From: Heliopora coerulea
Taxonomy: Eukaryota > Cnidaria > Anthozoa > Scleralcyonacea > Helioporidae
Reading direction: 5' to 3'
Length of the DNA stretch: 64,000 bases
NCBI GenBank assembly: GCA_030142905.1
Contig: JASJOG010000080.1
Span: 467,001-531,000, forward strand
Position 1 is the first letter of the stretch. The number at the start of each line of letters is the position of its first letter. The notes beneath the pieces were generated by a model. It saw only the letters and a program-made list of their open reading frames with translations, searched no databases and was not told where the DNA came from. The translations under genes and the position numbers were made by a program. Below, piece by piece: positions 1 through 11,100 of the stretch.

Positions 1-159
1 AGAGTTCAATGGTCTGGAGTAACTGCCTCAGGCCGTTCGAGAAGCCTGGCCCGCATGCAGGCACGACACGCACCACAGAAAACACACGAGGCAATTTTGA
101 GAGAGTAGAATGAGGACTGGGAACGAACACAATAATTTCGGATCAGAAAAGGTTCTTAC

Positions 160-232
160 CTGGTTATAGATGTCGTCGGAACGCAGTCGACCAACCAACA
201 TTTTAATGAAGGTTTCAGAAATAGCAACTCGA
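160..232 (-). CDS. WASHC5: WASHC5 exon 6
   Basis: 73 nt: one base then 24 codons, [11 protein letters not shown] and [13 protein letters not shown], ending in phase 0 at donor [18 protein letters not shown] is nearly invariant in strumpellins. The next exon lies outside the window. Confidence 0.93.
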
Positions 233-3200
233 CTACAACAAAACAACGAAAAGTGGTGGTATTTAGTTGAAACTGGAAAACCAAACGGGAATGGTAGTTT
301 GAGAAGGAAAATAAGAGCCCTGAAAGAACTCGGAATTAAACCAACAAACTCAGTTCTTAAGAGTCGTTTACGCGTGCAATTTTTCAGGTTGCGATTGTCT
401 CTCTGACGAAGGGCCTTCGCTGTAAACGTTAGATAACTACTCTCACATTTCGGCAGTACTCAAACCTTTCTTATGCAGCAAGATATCCGGTTATGATTTG
501 CTGCAGTTTGTTGTTGACGTTCTAGTCAGTTAAACACATACTCCAAGTTGTCAATCGCAAGATACAAAATCGCGCGTGTAGACAGGCCTTGAGGCTTCAC
601 TGGGACATCGTGGATTTTTCCGCACGAAATCAGGCCAGTGAACAAAATTTTCACAAGTTAAACTGGAATACCAGCACATATTTATCTCAAGTCAAACCAG
701 GACACCTGTGTTCCCCACAAATATTCGTAATCTCACAAGATTAGCAAGAATTTTTGACATCATTCGAGACACACTCACGCAAAGCAATCCTCTGGATATT
801 TCGAAGGCCTTTTTCCCGCGGAAATTCCTGTACTTCGAAGAAGCTTGCACACATCGTCAATGTTTGACTCAATATCGGCCCTGGTCGCACTATAAAATAA
901 AATAAGGTATTGAGCGCTTAATTACAAGGCTAGCCTCGCATCTTCTTTTACCATTAACTAGCATTGACTTTTTACCAGGGTGAACTTGCTATTACTTGAA
1001 GTAAGTTTGAGCTTGTACACATTTTGATGCAAGCATTCTTTCTCATGCAACCTCGTTTTGCCGCTACAATAAGCTGTCGCAAGTTAGTTCGTACAGAAAC
1101 AGTATAAAATAAAACATATTCCGAAAAATAGAGACATCTTGGAAAACTCAAGATGAGTCAAAACAAGACGAGTATATGAAACTAATATTTGGACTTTATT
1201 ACAAAGTCATCATCAGACAAAACGATTTACAAAACAAGTCAAGGTCTATATATATATACGTATATATATATATAACTACAGACGGAACCGTTTCGGCCTA
1301 TTGGGCCTCATCAGTGTAGTGCTGATGAGCAGGATGGAGAAGCCTACATTATATAGGCAACTCAAATGTGCCACACATGTGGTACATCTAAGCCATGCCA
1401 GAGCGCTCTAACTAGAGACTAGTGAGCGTGCGCAAATCCGCTAGCGGCATGACTCATCCTGTAGAGCGCTCAATATGAACCAAGAGGCCATAGAGCGATA
1501 TCTAACTACAGACGGAACCGTTTCGGCCTATTGGGCCTCATCAGTGTAGTGCTGATGAGCAGGATGGAGAAGCCTACATTATATAGGCAACTCAAATGTG
1601 CCACACATGTGGTACATCTAAGCCATGCCAGAGCGCTCTAACTAGAGACTAGTGAGCGTGCGCAAATCCGCTAGCGGCATGACTCATCCTGTAGAGCGCT
1701 CAATATGAACCAAGAGGCCATAGAGCGATATCTAACTACAGACGGAACCGTTTCGGCCTATTGGGCCTCATCAGTGTAGTGCTGATGAGCAGGATGGAGA
1801 AGCCTACATTATATAGGCAACTCAAATGTGCCACACATGTGGTACATCTAAGCCATGCCAGAGCGCTCTAACTAGAGACTAGTGAGCGTGCGCAAATCCG
1901 CTAGCGGCATGACTCATCCTGTAGAGCACTCAATATGAACCAAGAGGCCATAGAGCGATATCTAACTACAGACGGAACCGTTTCGGCCTATTGGGCCTCA
2001 TCAGTGTAGTGCTGATGAGCAGGATGGAGAAGCCTACATTATATAGGCAACTCAAATGTGCCACACATGTGGTACATCTAAGCCACATATATATATATAT
2101 ACGTGAACGTTTAGGTTTACGAAATACAAAGACTGCTCAATAACGCACAGAAAGAGCAAATAGAATTATATCGCTTACCTCAAAAAGTCACTACGGCCTG
2201 TTTCATCTTGAGAAAGAATCTTCAGGTGACTGACGAATTTCGAAAACAGGAAGGTTTTTATGCGTAGGCCGAAACGTGGGCGTGTGGGCGTGGAACAATA
2301 GGGGGATTTTGTTTTTGTTTTAGGTTGTTTTCGCGGAATTTGGCCTTGTGTGGGCAGGTCGAAACTATTTCTGATCTTTTGTTTAGCAAATTATTTTTAT
2401 CTTTGTCGCTCAAAATAGAAAATTTTTCAGGGGGATCCAGGGGGATCCAGGGAGATCAAAACGATGTAATTTATGTTTAGAGGAAAAATTTTCTATTTTG
2501 AGTGAAAAAGATAAAAATAATTTGCTAAACAAAAGATCAGAAATAGTTTCGGCCTGCCCACACAAGGCCAAATTTCGCGTAAACAACCTAAAACAAAAAC
2601 AAAATCACCCTATTGTTCCACGCCCACACGCCCACGTTTCGGCCTACGCATAAAAACCTTCCTGTGTTCGAAATTCGTCAGTCACCTGAAGATTCTTTCT
2701 CAAGATGAAACAGGCTGTAGTGACTTTTTGAGGTAAGCGATATAATTCTATTTGCTCTTTCTGTGCGTTATTGAGCCCTCTTTGTATTTCGTAAACCTAA
2801 ACGTTCAGGTATTCCACACCCGTTTATCGGTTGTGCACTCTCATTTGCGCAATTCACTTTAAACTTCAAAATGCGACAATTTCGATTGGATTATTCACTA
2901 AAGAATATACCATTACCAACACAGGATGCTTATTTGAAGAACCTAGGTGAAAAAGTTGAAAGCGTAACAAAACGGATGAGATGGAAAGCTCACTTTTTTC
3001 TAAAAGGCGAGAATAACAACGATAAAAACAAACCTTTTGACCTTGCATTCAACAAAACACCCCCGACTATTTTGGAAATGAAACCTTTCGAAGACGACCT
3101 CGCCAATCTTATTGAAAATGTCAAATTTCGGCCAATAAGAAACCATTTCCAGAAATCTTTGGCAAACGATTTAAAGAAAGTAAACTCATCCCCTAAAATT

Positions 3201-5135
3201 TTTATTTTTGCAGATAAAACTAGGAATATTTACGAGACTTCGCTCGGCACATACAACTAGCTACTGCATGACAACATCACAAAAACTTACAAACATGGAT
3301 CTGAGGACATCATAGAAGATATTGATCTAGAACTAAAAGATATTTCGAACAAATTAGAAATTGGAGACCGAATTGAACAGATCAACAAACGTGAAGCATT
3401 TATTTCTTTAAAAGACCATAAAGAAAATTTCGAAAACAACCCAAAATGCCGCCTAATCAACCCCGCGAAAAGTGAATCCGGAAAACTGAGCAAAATTATT
3501 TTGGACAAAATTAATTCAACTTTAAGAGAAAAACTGAAGCTAAATTAATGGAGACACACTCAGCAAGTTATCGAGTGGTCTGGCAATATTAGCGAAAAAA
3601 GCAGAGATTCTTTTATCTCTTTAGACATTGTTGATTTTTATCCATCTATTTCGGAAAAACTTTTGGACCAAGCACTATGTTGGGCCTCCAGTTTGGCTAG
3701 TATTTCAAAAGACGATATTTCAATAATTAAACATGCTGGAAAATCTTCACTTTTCAATAACGAAAAACCATGGATTAAAAAAGATAGCAACAGTTTATTT
3801 GACGTTACAATGGGCAGCTTCGATGGCGCCGAACCTTGCGAACTCGTAGGACTTTTTATCCTCAATCACTTGAACAGTATATTCGGAAAAGAAAACATTA
3901 GCCTCTATAGAGATGATGGTTTGGCTATCATGAAAAACAAATCGGAACGTTTGGCAGACGAAACAAGAAAAGAATTCCCCAAAATTTTCGAAAATTTCGA
4001 TCTCAAAATCACCGCTGAAGCGAACTTGAAAATAGTTAATTTCTTAGACGTTACTTTCGACCTTAACACCGGAAAATTTAAACCATTTCGGAAGCCCAAT
4101 GACGATTCTCTATACATAAATAGGCATTCTAACCACCCACCTACTATCTTAAGGCAACTCCCTACAGCAATCAACACGCGCATTGCATCACTTTCATCAA
4201 ATGAACAGACATTTAGGGAATGCGCATCAATGTATCAGAAAGCACTCAAACACAGCAGTTTCGACCAACATCTCAGTTACATTCGATATACACCTCAACA
4301 ACCACGTAGAAATAGGCAACGTAATATCATTTGGTTCAACCCACCATTCAGCAAAAACGTTCGCTCAAACATCGGGCGCGATTTCTTAAGCCTCATTGAT
4401 AAACACTTTCCTCCGCACCATAAACTGCATAAGATTTTCAATAGGAACACAGTCAAGGTTAGTTATAGCTGCATGAACAACATTAAATCTTTTATCACAA
4501 GACACAACTCACGCATAATTAGGAAAAACAAACCACAGAAGAAGGTCACTGAAAACTGCAATTGTAGGAACAAGAACACATGCCCACTTCAGAAAGAATG
4601 CCTAACCAAGGACATAGTATACAAAGCATCAGTTACAACATGCAACACGAACACCACAAAAAACTACATAGGGATGACATCTAAGACATTCAAAGAGCGA
4701 TATCGTAACCTCACTAAGTCTTTTCAACACATAAAATATTCGAATGAAACGGAGCTTTCTAAACACATTTGGAATTTGAAAAACAACAAACAAGATTTCA
4801 CCATAAAATGGTCTATTTTAAAACACGCTATTTCGTATCCAGGGGGATCAAAACAATGTAATTTATGTTTAGAGGAAAAATTTTCTATTTTGAGTGAAAA
4901 AGATAAAAATAATTTGCTAAACAAAAGATCAGAAATAGTTTCGGCCTGCCCACACAAGGCCAAATTCCGCGTAAACAACCTAAAACAAAAACAAAATCAC
5001 CCTATTGTTCCACGCCCACAAGCCCAAGTTTCGGCCTACGCATAAAAACCTTCCTGTGTTCGAAATTCGTCAGTCACCTGAAGATTCTTTCTCAAGATGA
5101 AACAGGCTGTAGTGACTTTTTGAGGTAAGCGATAT

Positions 5136-5174
<39 letters not shown>

Positions 5175-8100
5175 GTGTGGTGTTGACAACGGAATTTAGG
5201 AATTATATACCTGAGATATTAACACGACAGAACGCATTGCTAATTAATTATCTCGACAGGAAGCTATATCGGCAAAACCGACAGATGCGTTTCTAAACGT
5301 CTAACAGAACATTCTACTCGACGCCAGTGCAATACCACAACACTTCAATGAATGTGAACACGCACAGTTTCTTGCCAACTTACAGAGTCAATACGATCGA
5401 CTTAATAACCTCCCCTCCTTTTCGAACTCATCTAACTCTATTAAGAATTTAATCTTTAATAACTATAAAATTTTTTATTCGAGTAAATCTACTAACACCA
5501 TTAAACTCTTGTTAATTGAAGCTCTTCATATCAAATTTAATAAGCATGAAATCAACTCCGGACTAAAAGCTTCATTAGAACTCATACTTTTCAACTAGAC
5601 GGCTTCACACTTTTATATATAATTCCGACATCCTACTTTATACGTCGTCCTCACTCTGACTCTTTTCTTTCTTTTCTTTGGTTGCTCAATTTATCGTTGG
5701 TGAACTTAATGGCTGACAATTATTCTATCAGTTTGTCGACTTTATGGCATCTGATACTCACCTATCCCAGTTAGTCATCTTACGTCACCTTACACATGAG
5801 CATTGTCGGGTCAGTTATTGTTCATGACTTTTGCCTTGTAAATATTAGCTTCCTGTCGAAATAATTAATTTGGAATGCGTTCTGTCGTGTTAATATTTCA
5901 GGTACATGATTCCTAACTTCCGTTGTCAACATCATATTGCATATATAGATTTTGGCTTGTTTTGTAAATCATTCTGTCTGATGATGACTTTGTAATAAAG
6001 TCGAAATATTACAGTTTCGTATACTCGTCTTCTTTTGGCACATATCTTGAGATTTCCAAGATGTCTCTATTTTTCGAAATATGTTTTATTTTATACTTTT
6101 TGAAGTTGTCGGCTGGCCGTGGTTTTTGGTCAAAAACAATATTTCAGGTAGAAAACTTAAGACGGTTGTTGCCAAAGTATCGAAGCTATTTATCTTATTT
6201 ATAATATGACTGTTTGAAATTGAAATCCTATTTATTCTTTATCATTCATCATTTAACACTATCCTTTATTTTTTATCATTCATGATTCATTAGTTACCAT
6301 TATTATTATTATTTTCACTATCACTATCACTGTCACTATCATTATCGTTACCATTATCTTTACCACTATCACTATCACTACCATTATCATTATCATTACT
6401 CTTATCATTATCATTATCATTACCATTATCATTATTACCTTTATCATTACAATAATTATCACTGTCCTTATCATTACCATTATCATTACCATTACCATTA
6501 TCATTACCATTACCATTATCATTATCACCATTATCATTATCACCATTATCATTATCACCATTATCATTATCATTAAAATAATTATTATTACCATTATCAT
6601 TATCATTCCAATTATCACTATCGCTACCATTGCCATTATCGTTTCTATTATCATTATTACTATTATCATTATTACCATTATCACTATTACCATTATCATT
6701 ATCATTACCACTATTATTACCATTATTATTACCATTATTACTATCATTATTATTACCATTATTATTACCATTATTACTACCATTATTATTACCATGATCA
6801 TTATCACTATAATTATTTAAATTTATCATAACAGTGCAGTTTAGCGGACGTAGATAAACCGCTAACGTTTTAGGGTTAGGGTTGTGACTTTTGTTAGGAT
6901 GAGGTTCAGGGTTAAGATTGGGATATGGCAAGGGTTAGGGTCTAACGCGGCAAAGTTAATAATACTGTTCAGTAATACTTCAAATACAAAGTCTTGTTAA
7001 TATACATTACCAGTATCTGTAATACGAGACCAACATCCTCTCTCTCGAACATCTCCATCAAACTTCTGGTCAATTAACAACAGCATCACTCCATAGAGAT
7101 ATAACGCCTCTGCCTTGTAATGGCCAAAAAAAAATATACAAAATAAATTTTAGAATAAAGAAATATTGTAAATTGTAACGTTAACTACCATTATTATTTC
7201 CTTTTAGTCCCTCGAGACTCGTTTTAGCTCTCCGCCTTCTAATCCGCCCCCAGGTCAGAACAACAGTAACAGCAAAGTAGATGAACGATCTTCAAGCTCA
7301 ATACTCAGAAAATGATATCTGAGCCCCAGACGGGGATCGAACCCGCAACCTTCTGATGACCGGTTAGACGCTCTAACCATTGAGCTACCGAGACTCAGAT
7401 GGCGAGCTAAGTTGCAAATTCGATATATATATGTGCGACCTAAGCGGAAGCCACTATATATTGATAATGATTGAAGCAGTTTGATGTTTAGGAAACATGA
7501 GTCTCAATATATCCAAGCTCTCATGTTTTCTAAACATCAAACTGCTTCAATCATTATCAATATATAGTGGCTTACGCTTAGGTCGCACATATATATATCG
7601 AATTTGCAACTTAGCTCGCCATCTGAGTCTCGGTAGCTCAATGGTTAGAGCGTCTAACCGGTCATCAGAAGGTTGCGGGTTCGATCCCCGTCTGGGGCTC
7701 AGATATCGAGCTTGAAGATCGTTCATCTACTTCAATATATCCAAGCTCTCATGTTTCCTAAACATCAAACTGCTTCAATCATTATCAATATATAGTGGCT
7801 TCCGCTTAAGTCGCACATATATATATCGAATTTGCAACTTAGCTCGCCATCTGAGTCTCGGTAGCTCAATGGTTAGAGCGTCTAACCGGTCATCAGAAGG
7901 TTGCGGGTTCGATCCCCGTCTGGGGCTCAGATATCATTTTCTGAGTATCGAGCTTGAAGATCGTTCATCTACTTCAATATATCCAAGCTCTCATGTTTCC
8001 TAAACATCAAACAGTAACAGCAAAGATGGCTGTCATGATGTAAAGGTAATCACTACTACAAAAATAATGCAAAGAACACACTGTACCATCAACTGTTTGC

Positions 8101-11100
8101 CATCAGCATTAATCAAGAGTGTTTCTAGTGTTTGCTGGATAAAAATACCTTCATCTAGTTCTTCCAAGAACCTGTAAGAAAAACATAAGTTAGTCCACCA
8201 TTACCCGTATTGTGAAGACCTAACAGTTCTACAATATGCATGGTTACAATTACCAACGTCCCAAGACACTAGAAAAGTCATACTCAGTTTAATGATTGCA
8301 GTACTATCTGTGTTACTGTGTCTCTGGTGATGAATGACTTGTCTAGGTTTCTATGATGTCCACAGGAAACCAGCATTTCCCGAAAGATTTAAATAGGGCA
8401 CCCCACATAAGGAAGACAAAAGGCCTTTTTGGTCACGTCAAGAGCTCCGTCTTCAAGTCAATGGCTCTTAATTGAGCAGATGCTTGCAAAAAGTACTGTT
8501 ACAGATTGTTGAAAAGTTGTTGACCAGGCAAAGTGGTCTGCCAGAAGTTACTGTCATTAATTTATGGCACAGTGGTACACAAGCCTTCTTAAGGTCAGGT
8601 ACAGCAGGCCACATCTCTGATCTTGCCAAGGGAAAACACTGGAATCTAAAACTTATCCTAACGAGAATCAAAACCCAAATCCAGACACTTACCTTAGCTT
8701 AATCTTGACTGCGATCCCAACCCTAACCTTTGCCTTAACAATACAATAAATTTCAGGGGTCTGGTCTGGAGTTTTTGACACACTGGGAGTGAGGAGACAC
8801 GTAGGGATGAGCCGATTAATCGGTAAACAATCGGCAAAGCCGATTAATCGGCCATTTTTTAAATAATCGGTAATCGGCCGGTTATTGCCTGATAATCGGC
8901 AAATAATCGGCCATAAGACTTTTTCTGCAGCTGCCAAGCACATGCTAAAATACTGAATACAAGCGAATAGATTTTCAGATTTTGTTGCAAAACCCGTGTC
9001 TTTTGTCTCACGTGAGTGGCTTTGAGGAAGTCATTAAAAACAGTTAAAACACCAACGCATTCCTATGCGTTGAGTCATACCATATTCTGTTTTCTGATTG
9101 GCTTAAACAAATCCTGATATTTGTAATAAAATGCAGGGGGAAAAATTGCTAGGAGTTATTTTGCACAGAACCTAATGGCGCACGCTGTAAAAAGCGCAGT
9201 TTGGACGTATTTTGGAAGATGACAACACGAAAGCAATGTGTAAAATTTGCCAGGAAAAAGGCTCTCAAATTGTAATCAGCAATGGAGCAAAAATATGCAA
9301 GCAGTTCACCACGACAAACCTGCGCAATCACCTCCATAAGCATCCCAAGGAATTTCTTGCACTGTCAGCAGATGAAAAGGAGCAGAATGTTGCCAAAGGT
9401 AAAAGAACGCAACAAGACATGGACTCAAGCACGGTAACAATGAGAAAGAAACTAAAAACTCAGATGTCATTGCAACAAAGTATTGAACATTTCTCGGTCA
9501 AACATTTCTCGGTCTTCCCTTGCAACAGTTACAAGCGTGTCCATATACCTAGTGGGTGGGTTTTCAACAAAAAAATGTACCCGAATATTTTCAACATCGC
9601 GCTGAAATATCTTAGCATACCAAGTTCAAGCGTATATTCGGAGCGCGTGTTCAATGAGGCTGGGAACATTTCCACTGAAAAACGCAGCAGACTAGCTCCG
9701 CATAAAGCTGACAATATCCTGTTTTTACACCATAGTCTGCCAAAACTAAACTTTGACTATTGACATGCGCGATTGAAGCTGATTTTAATTGTACATAGTG
9801 TGTATAGTAAACAATAAAATTGCATTTACAATAAAAACGTCATTGTTGGTCATCTTTTGATTTTTCTATTGCTTTTGAAAATAATCGGCAGGTACCGATT
9901 AATCGGCCGATTAGTTACGATAATCGGCTTATAAATAATCGGCCTCAGTAATCGGCAATTTTCCTTATCGGCTCATCTCTGGAGGCGGGCAGTAAATGAT
10001 TGGTCTATCATGACAAACATTTATTTCTGGAATCATAGCATTCAATAGTTGGCATAAATACTGCCAGTGAAAGGAAGGAATTCCTTAAGACATAAATACT
10101 TTTTATGATGTCCCTTAGGACCCCATGTTAAGCTTATGAACAAGACTGCTATTCTGCTTTCAAGTCATTCTCTGATAAAGATTATGGTGAATGATCAAAA
10201 ATATAGAACCATGTTTTACAATTTTTACATTTCAGTTGTTACAGAAACATTTTTAACTTTTATTCAGATCAGGAACAACCTATCTGTTATTAAATGTGAA
10301 TCAAACTGATCGCAATTCAAGCAGATGCTAAAAAAACTCTGGTTCTGTTGCACCTAATGGCGTCTAACACAGCCAAACGCTACATCACAGACTCAGTTTC
10401 CACAAAAGGACATTCTAACTTCAACACTGCCCTACCAGCCAGTAAATTTCTGGTTCATCAGCTTTAGCATTTGTGAACCATTCTACAAGGCCTTTTGACT
10501 GCTATTAAAAGGTTGTCCATATATCTCTCATCCAATTATTTTTGTCAGACAGTGTCTGTACCTCCAGGAACCCAAAACGTTTGGTTGCTACGCTCAGAAC
10601 TGCAGGACTACTGGGGGACAAGAACTGAACCCACCAGGATAGTGAACTTTTAACAATCTGGCTTATGGCAGATAATTCTATCAACTGGCCAGACAACCAG
10701 ACTCTTAATTGTCAGCTCTGAATTGGTTTCTAAGTATGAAATGTGAGCAGAGATATAAAAACTCCTTTTTGGTTAAATTTCCAGAGATTAAAATAATTTC
10801 CAGGTATGTAACAAAATATACACTATATACAGTACTATATAATTTCATACAAATAAGGAATGGAAAAAAATTTTATTTCTGCCAGTCAAAATGGAAGGCA
10901 TAAATAAGTTTGTACTGATCATATAAAAAAAAAAAATTATCTGTCACTATGAGTTAGCAGCTTATAGAAGTTAGTGAATGTCTTAATTTAGTATATCAAC
11001 AAGACATCCCACAACCTAGGCATTACATGTTAACTTAAAGTACCTCACAAGTAAAACTTAATTATTCTCACTTGTTCCATTCAAAGGTTGAGAAAGCATG

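Larger units (their letters stand above)
1273..2084 (-). repeat. 230-bp tandem array (3.5 copies), retrozyme with hammerhead ribozymes
   Basis: Head-to-tail monomers start at 1273, 1503, 1733 and 1963 (last one partial, to 2084). Copies are nearly identical; I noticed one substitution (near 1928), so amplification is recent. The array is bounded on both sides by TA dinucleotide repeats. The minus strand of each monomer carries a complete 46-nt type I hammerhead ribozyme, so a transcript would be cut into 230-nt units. This matches the metazoan retrozyme class: small non-autonomous, ribozyme-bearing circular-RNA retroelements linked to Penelope elements. No coding capacity is seen. Confidence 0.88.
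2099..5139 (+). mobile_element. Penelope-like retroelement, family A, with direct and inverted terminal repeats
   Basis: The coding frame 2871-5045 is flanked by a direct terminal repeat: 2456-2815 and 4849-5139 share the 3' coding end plus about 95 bp of tail. An inverted copy, 2099-2430, lies head-to-head upstream, so 2099-2815 is a large palindrome. This is the pseudo-LTR layout described for Penelope elements. Both outer ends abut TA repeats, as does a second copy at 30.9 kb, which suggests insertion into TA microsatellites. Each terminal repeat carries a hammerhead-like motif. Confidence 0.85.
5172..6160 (+). mobile_element. Penelope family B, 3' part with GIY-YIG coding remnant
   Basis: 5172-5260 is an inverted copy of 5850-5945 (shared GACAGAACGCATT, TAATTAAT and GACAGGAAGCT blocks). 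Between them lies a GIY-YIG coding remnant and an untranslated tail. The tail to about 6160 recurs inverted at 1101-1240 and at 14.6 kb. Family A and the retrozyme array appear to have landed inside this older element. Confidence 0.7.
7278..8009. mobile_element. tRNA-derived SINE array with one inverted and two direct units, 16-bp target duplication
   Basis: The block is bounded by AACAGTAACAGCAAAG at 7262-7277 and 8010-8025, a 16-bp target-site duplication of LINE type. Inside, one unit is inverted (7278 to about 7500), a palindromic junction sits near 7500, and two direct units follow at a 227-240 bp spacing. Each unit has a tRNA-like head with A and B boxes and an AT-rich tail (CAATATATCCAAGCTCTCATG). 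Since all units lie between a single duplication, they probably arrived as one multimeric insertion. Located in WASHC5 intron 3. Confidence 0.8.

Noticed and set aside
170..406. 78-codon plus-strand frame
   Set aside because: Overlaps WASHC5 exon 6 in antisense and resembles nothing known.
6280..6931. Long minus-strand frames (175 and 213 codons)
   Set aside because: They are translations of the ATT/ATC microsatellite (polyMet-Ile or Asn-Asp-Gly), with no protein features.
7353..7359. CTGATGA inside the tRNA-like sequence as a hammerhead core
   Set aside because: No GAAA follows at stem II distance and no stem I pairing; it is part of the tRNA-like fold.
7321..7396. Functional threonine tRNA gene
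   Set aside because: C33, an anticodon-stem mismatch and identical copies inside a SINE with target duplication make a working tRNA unlikely.
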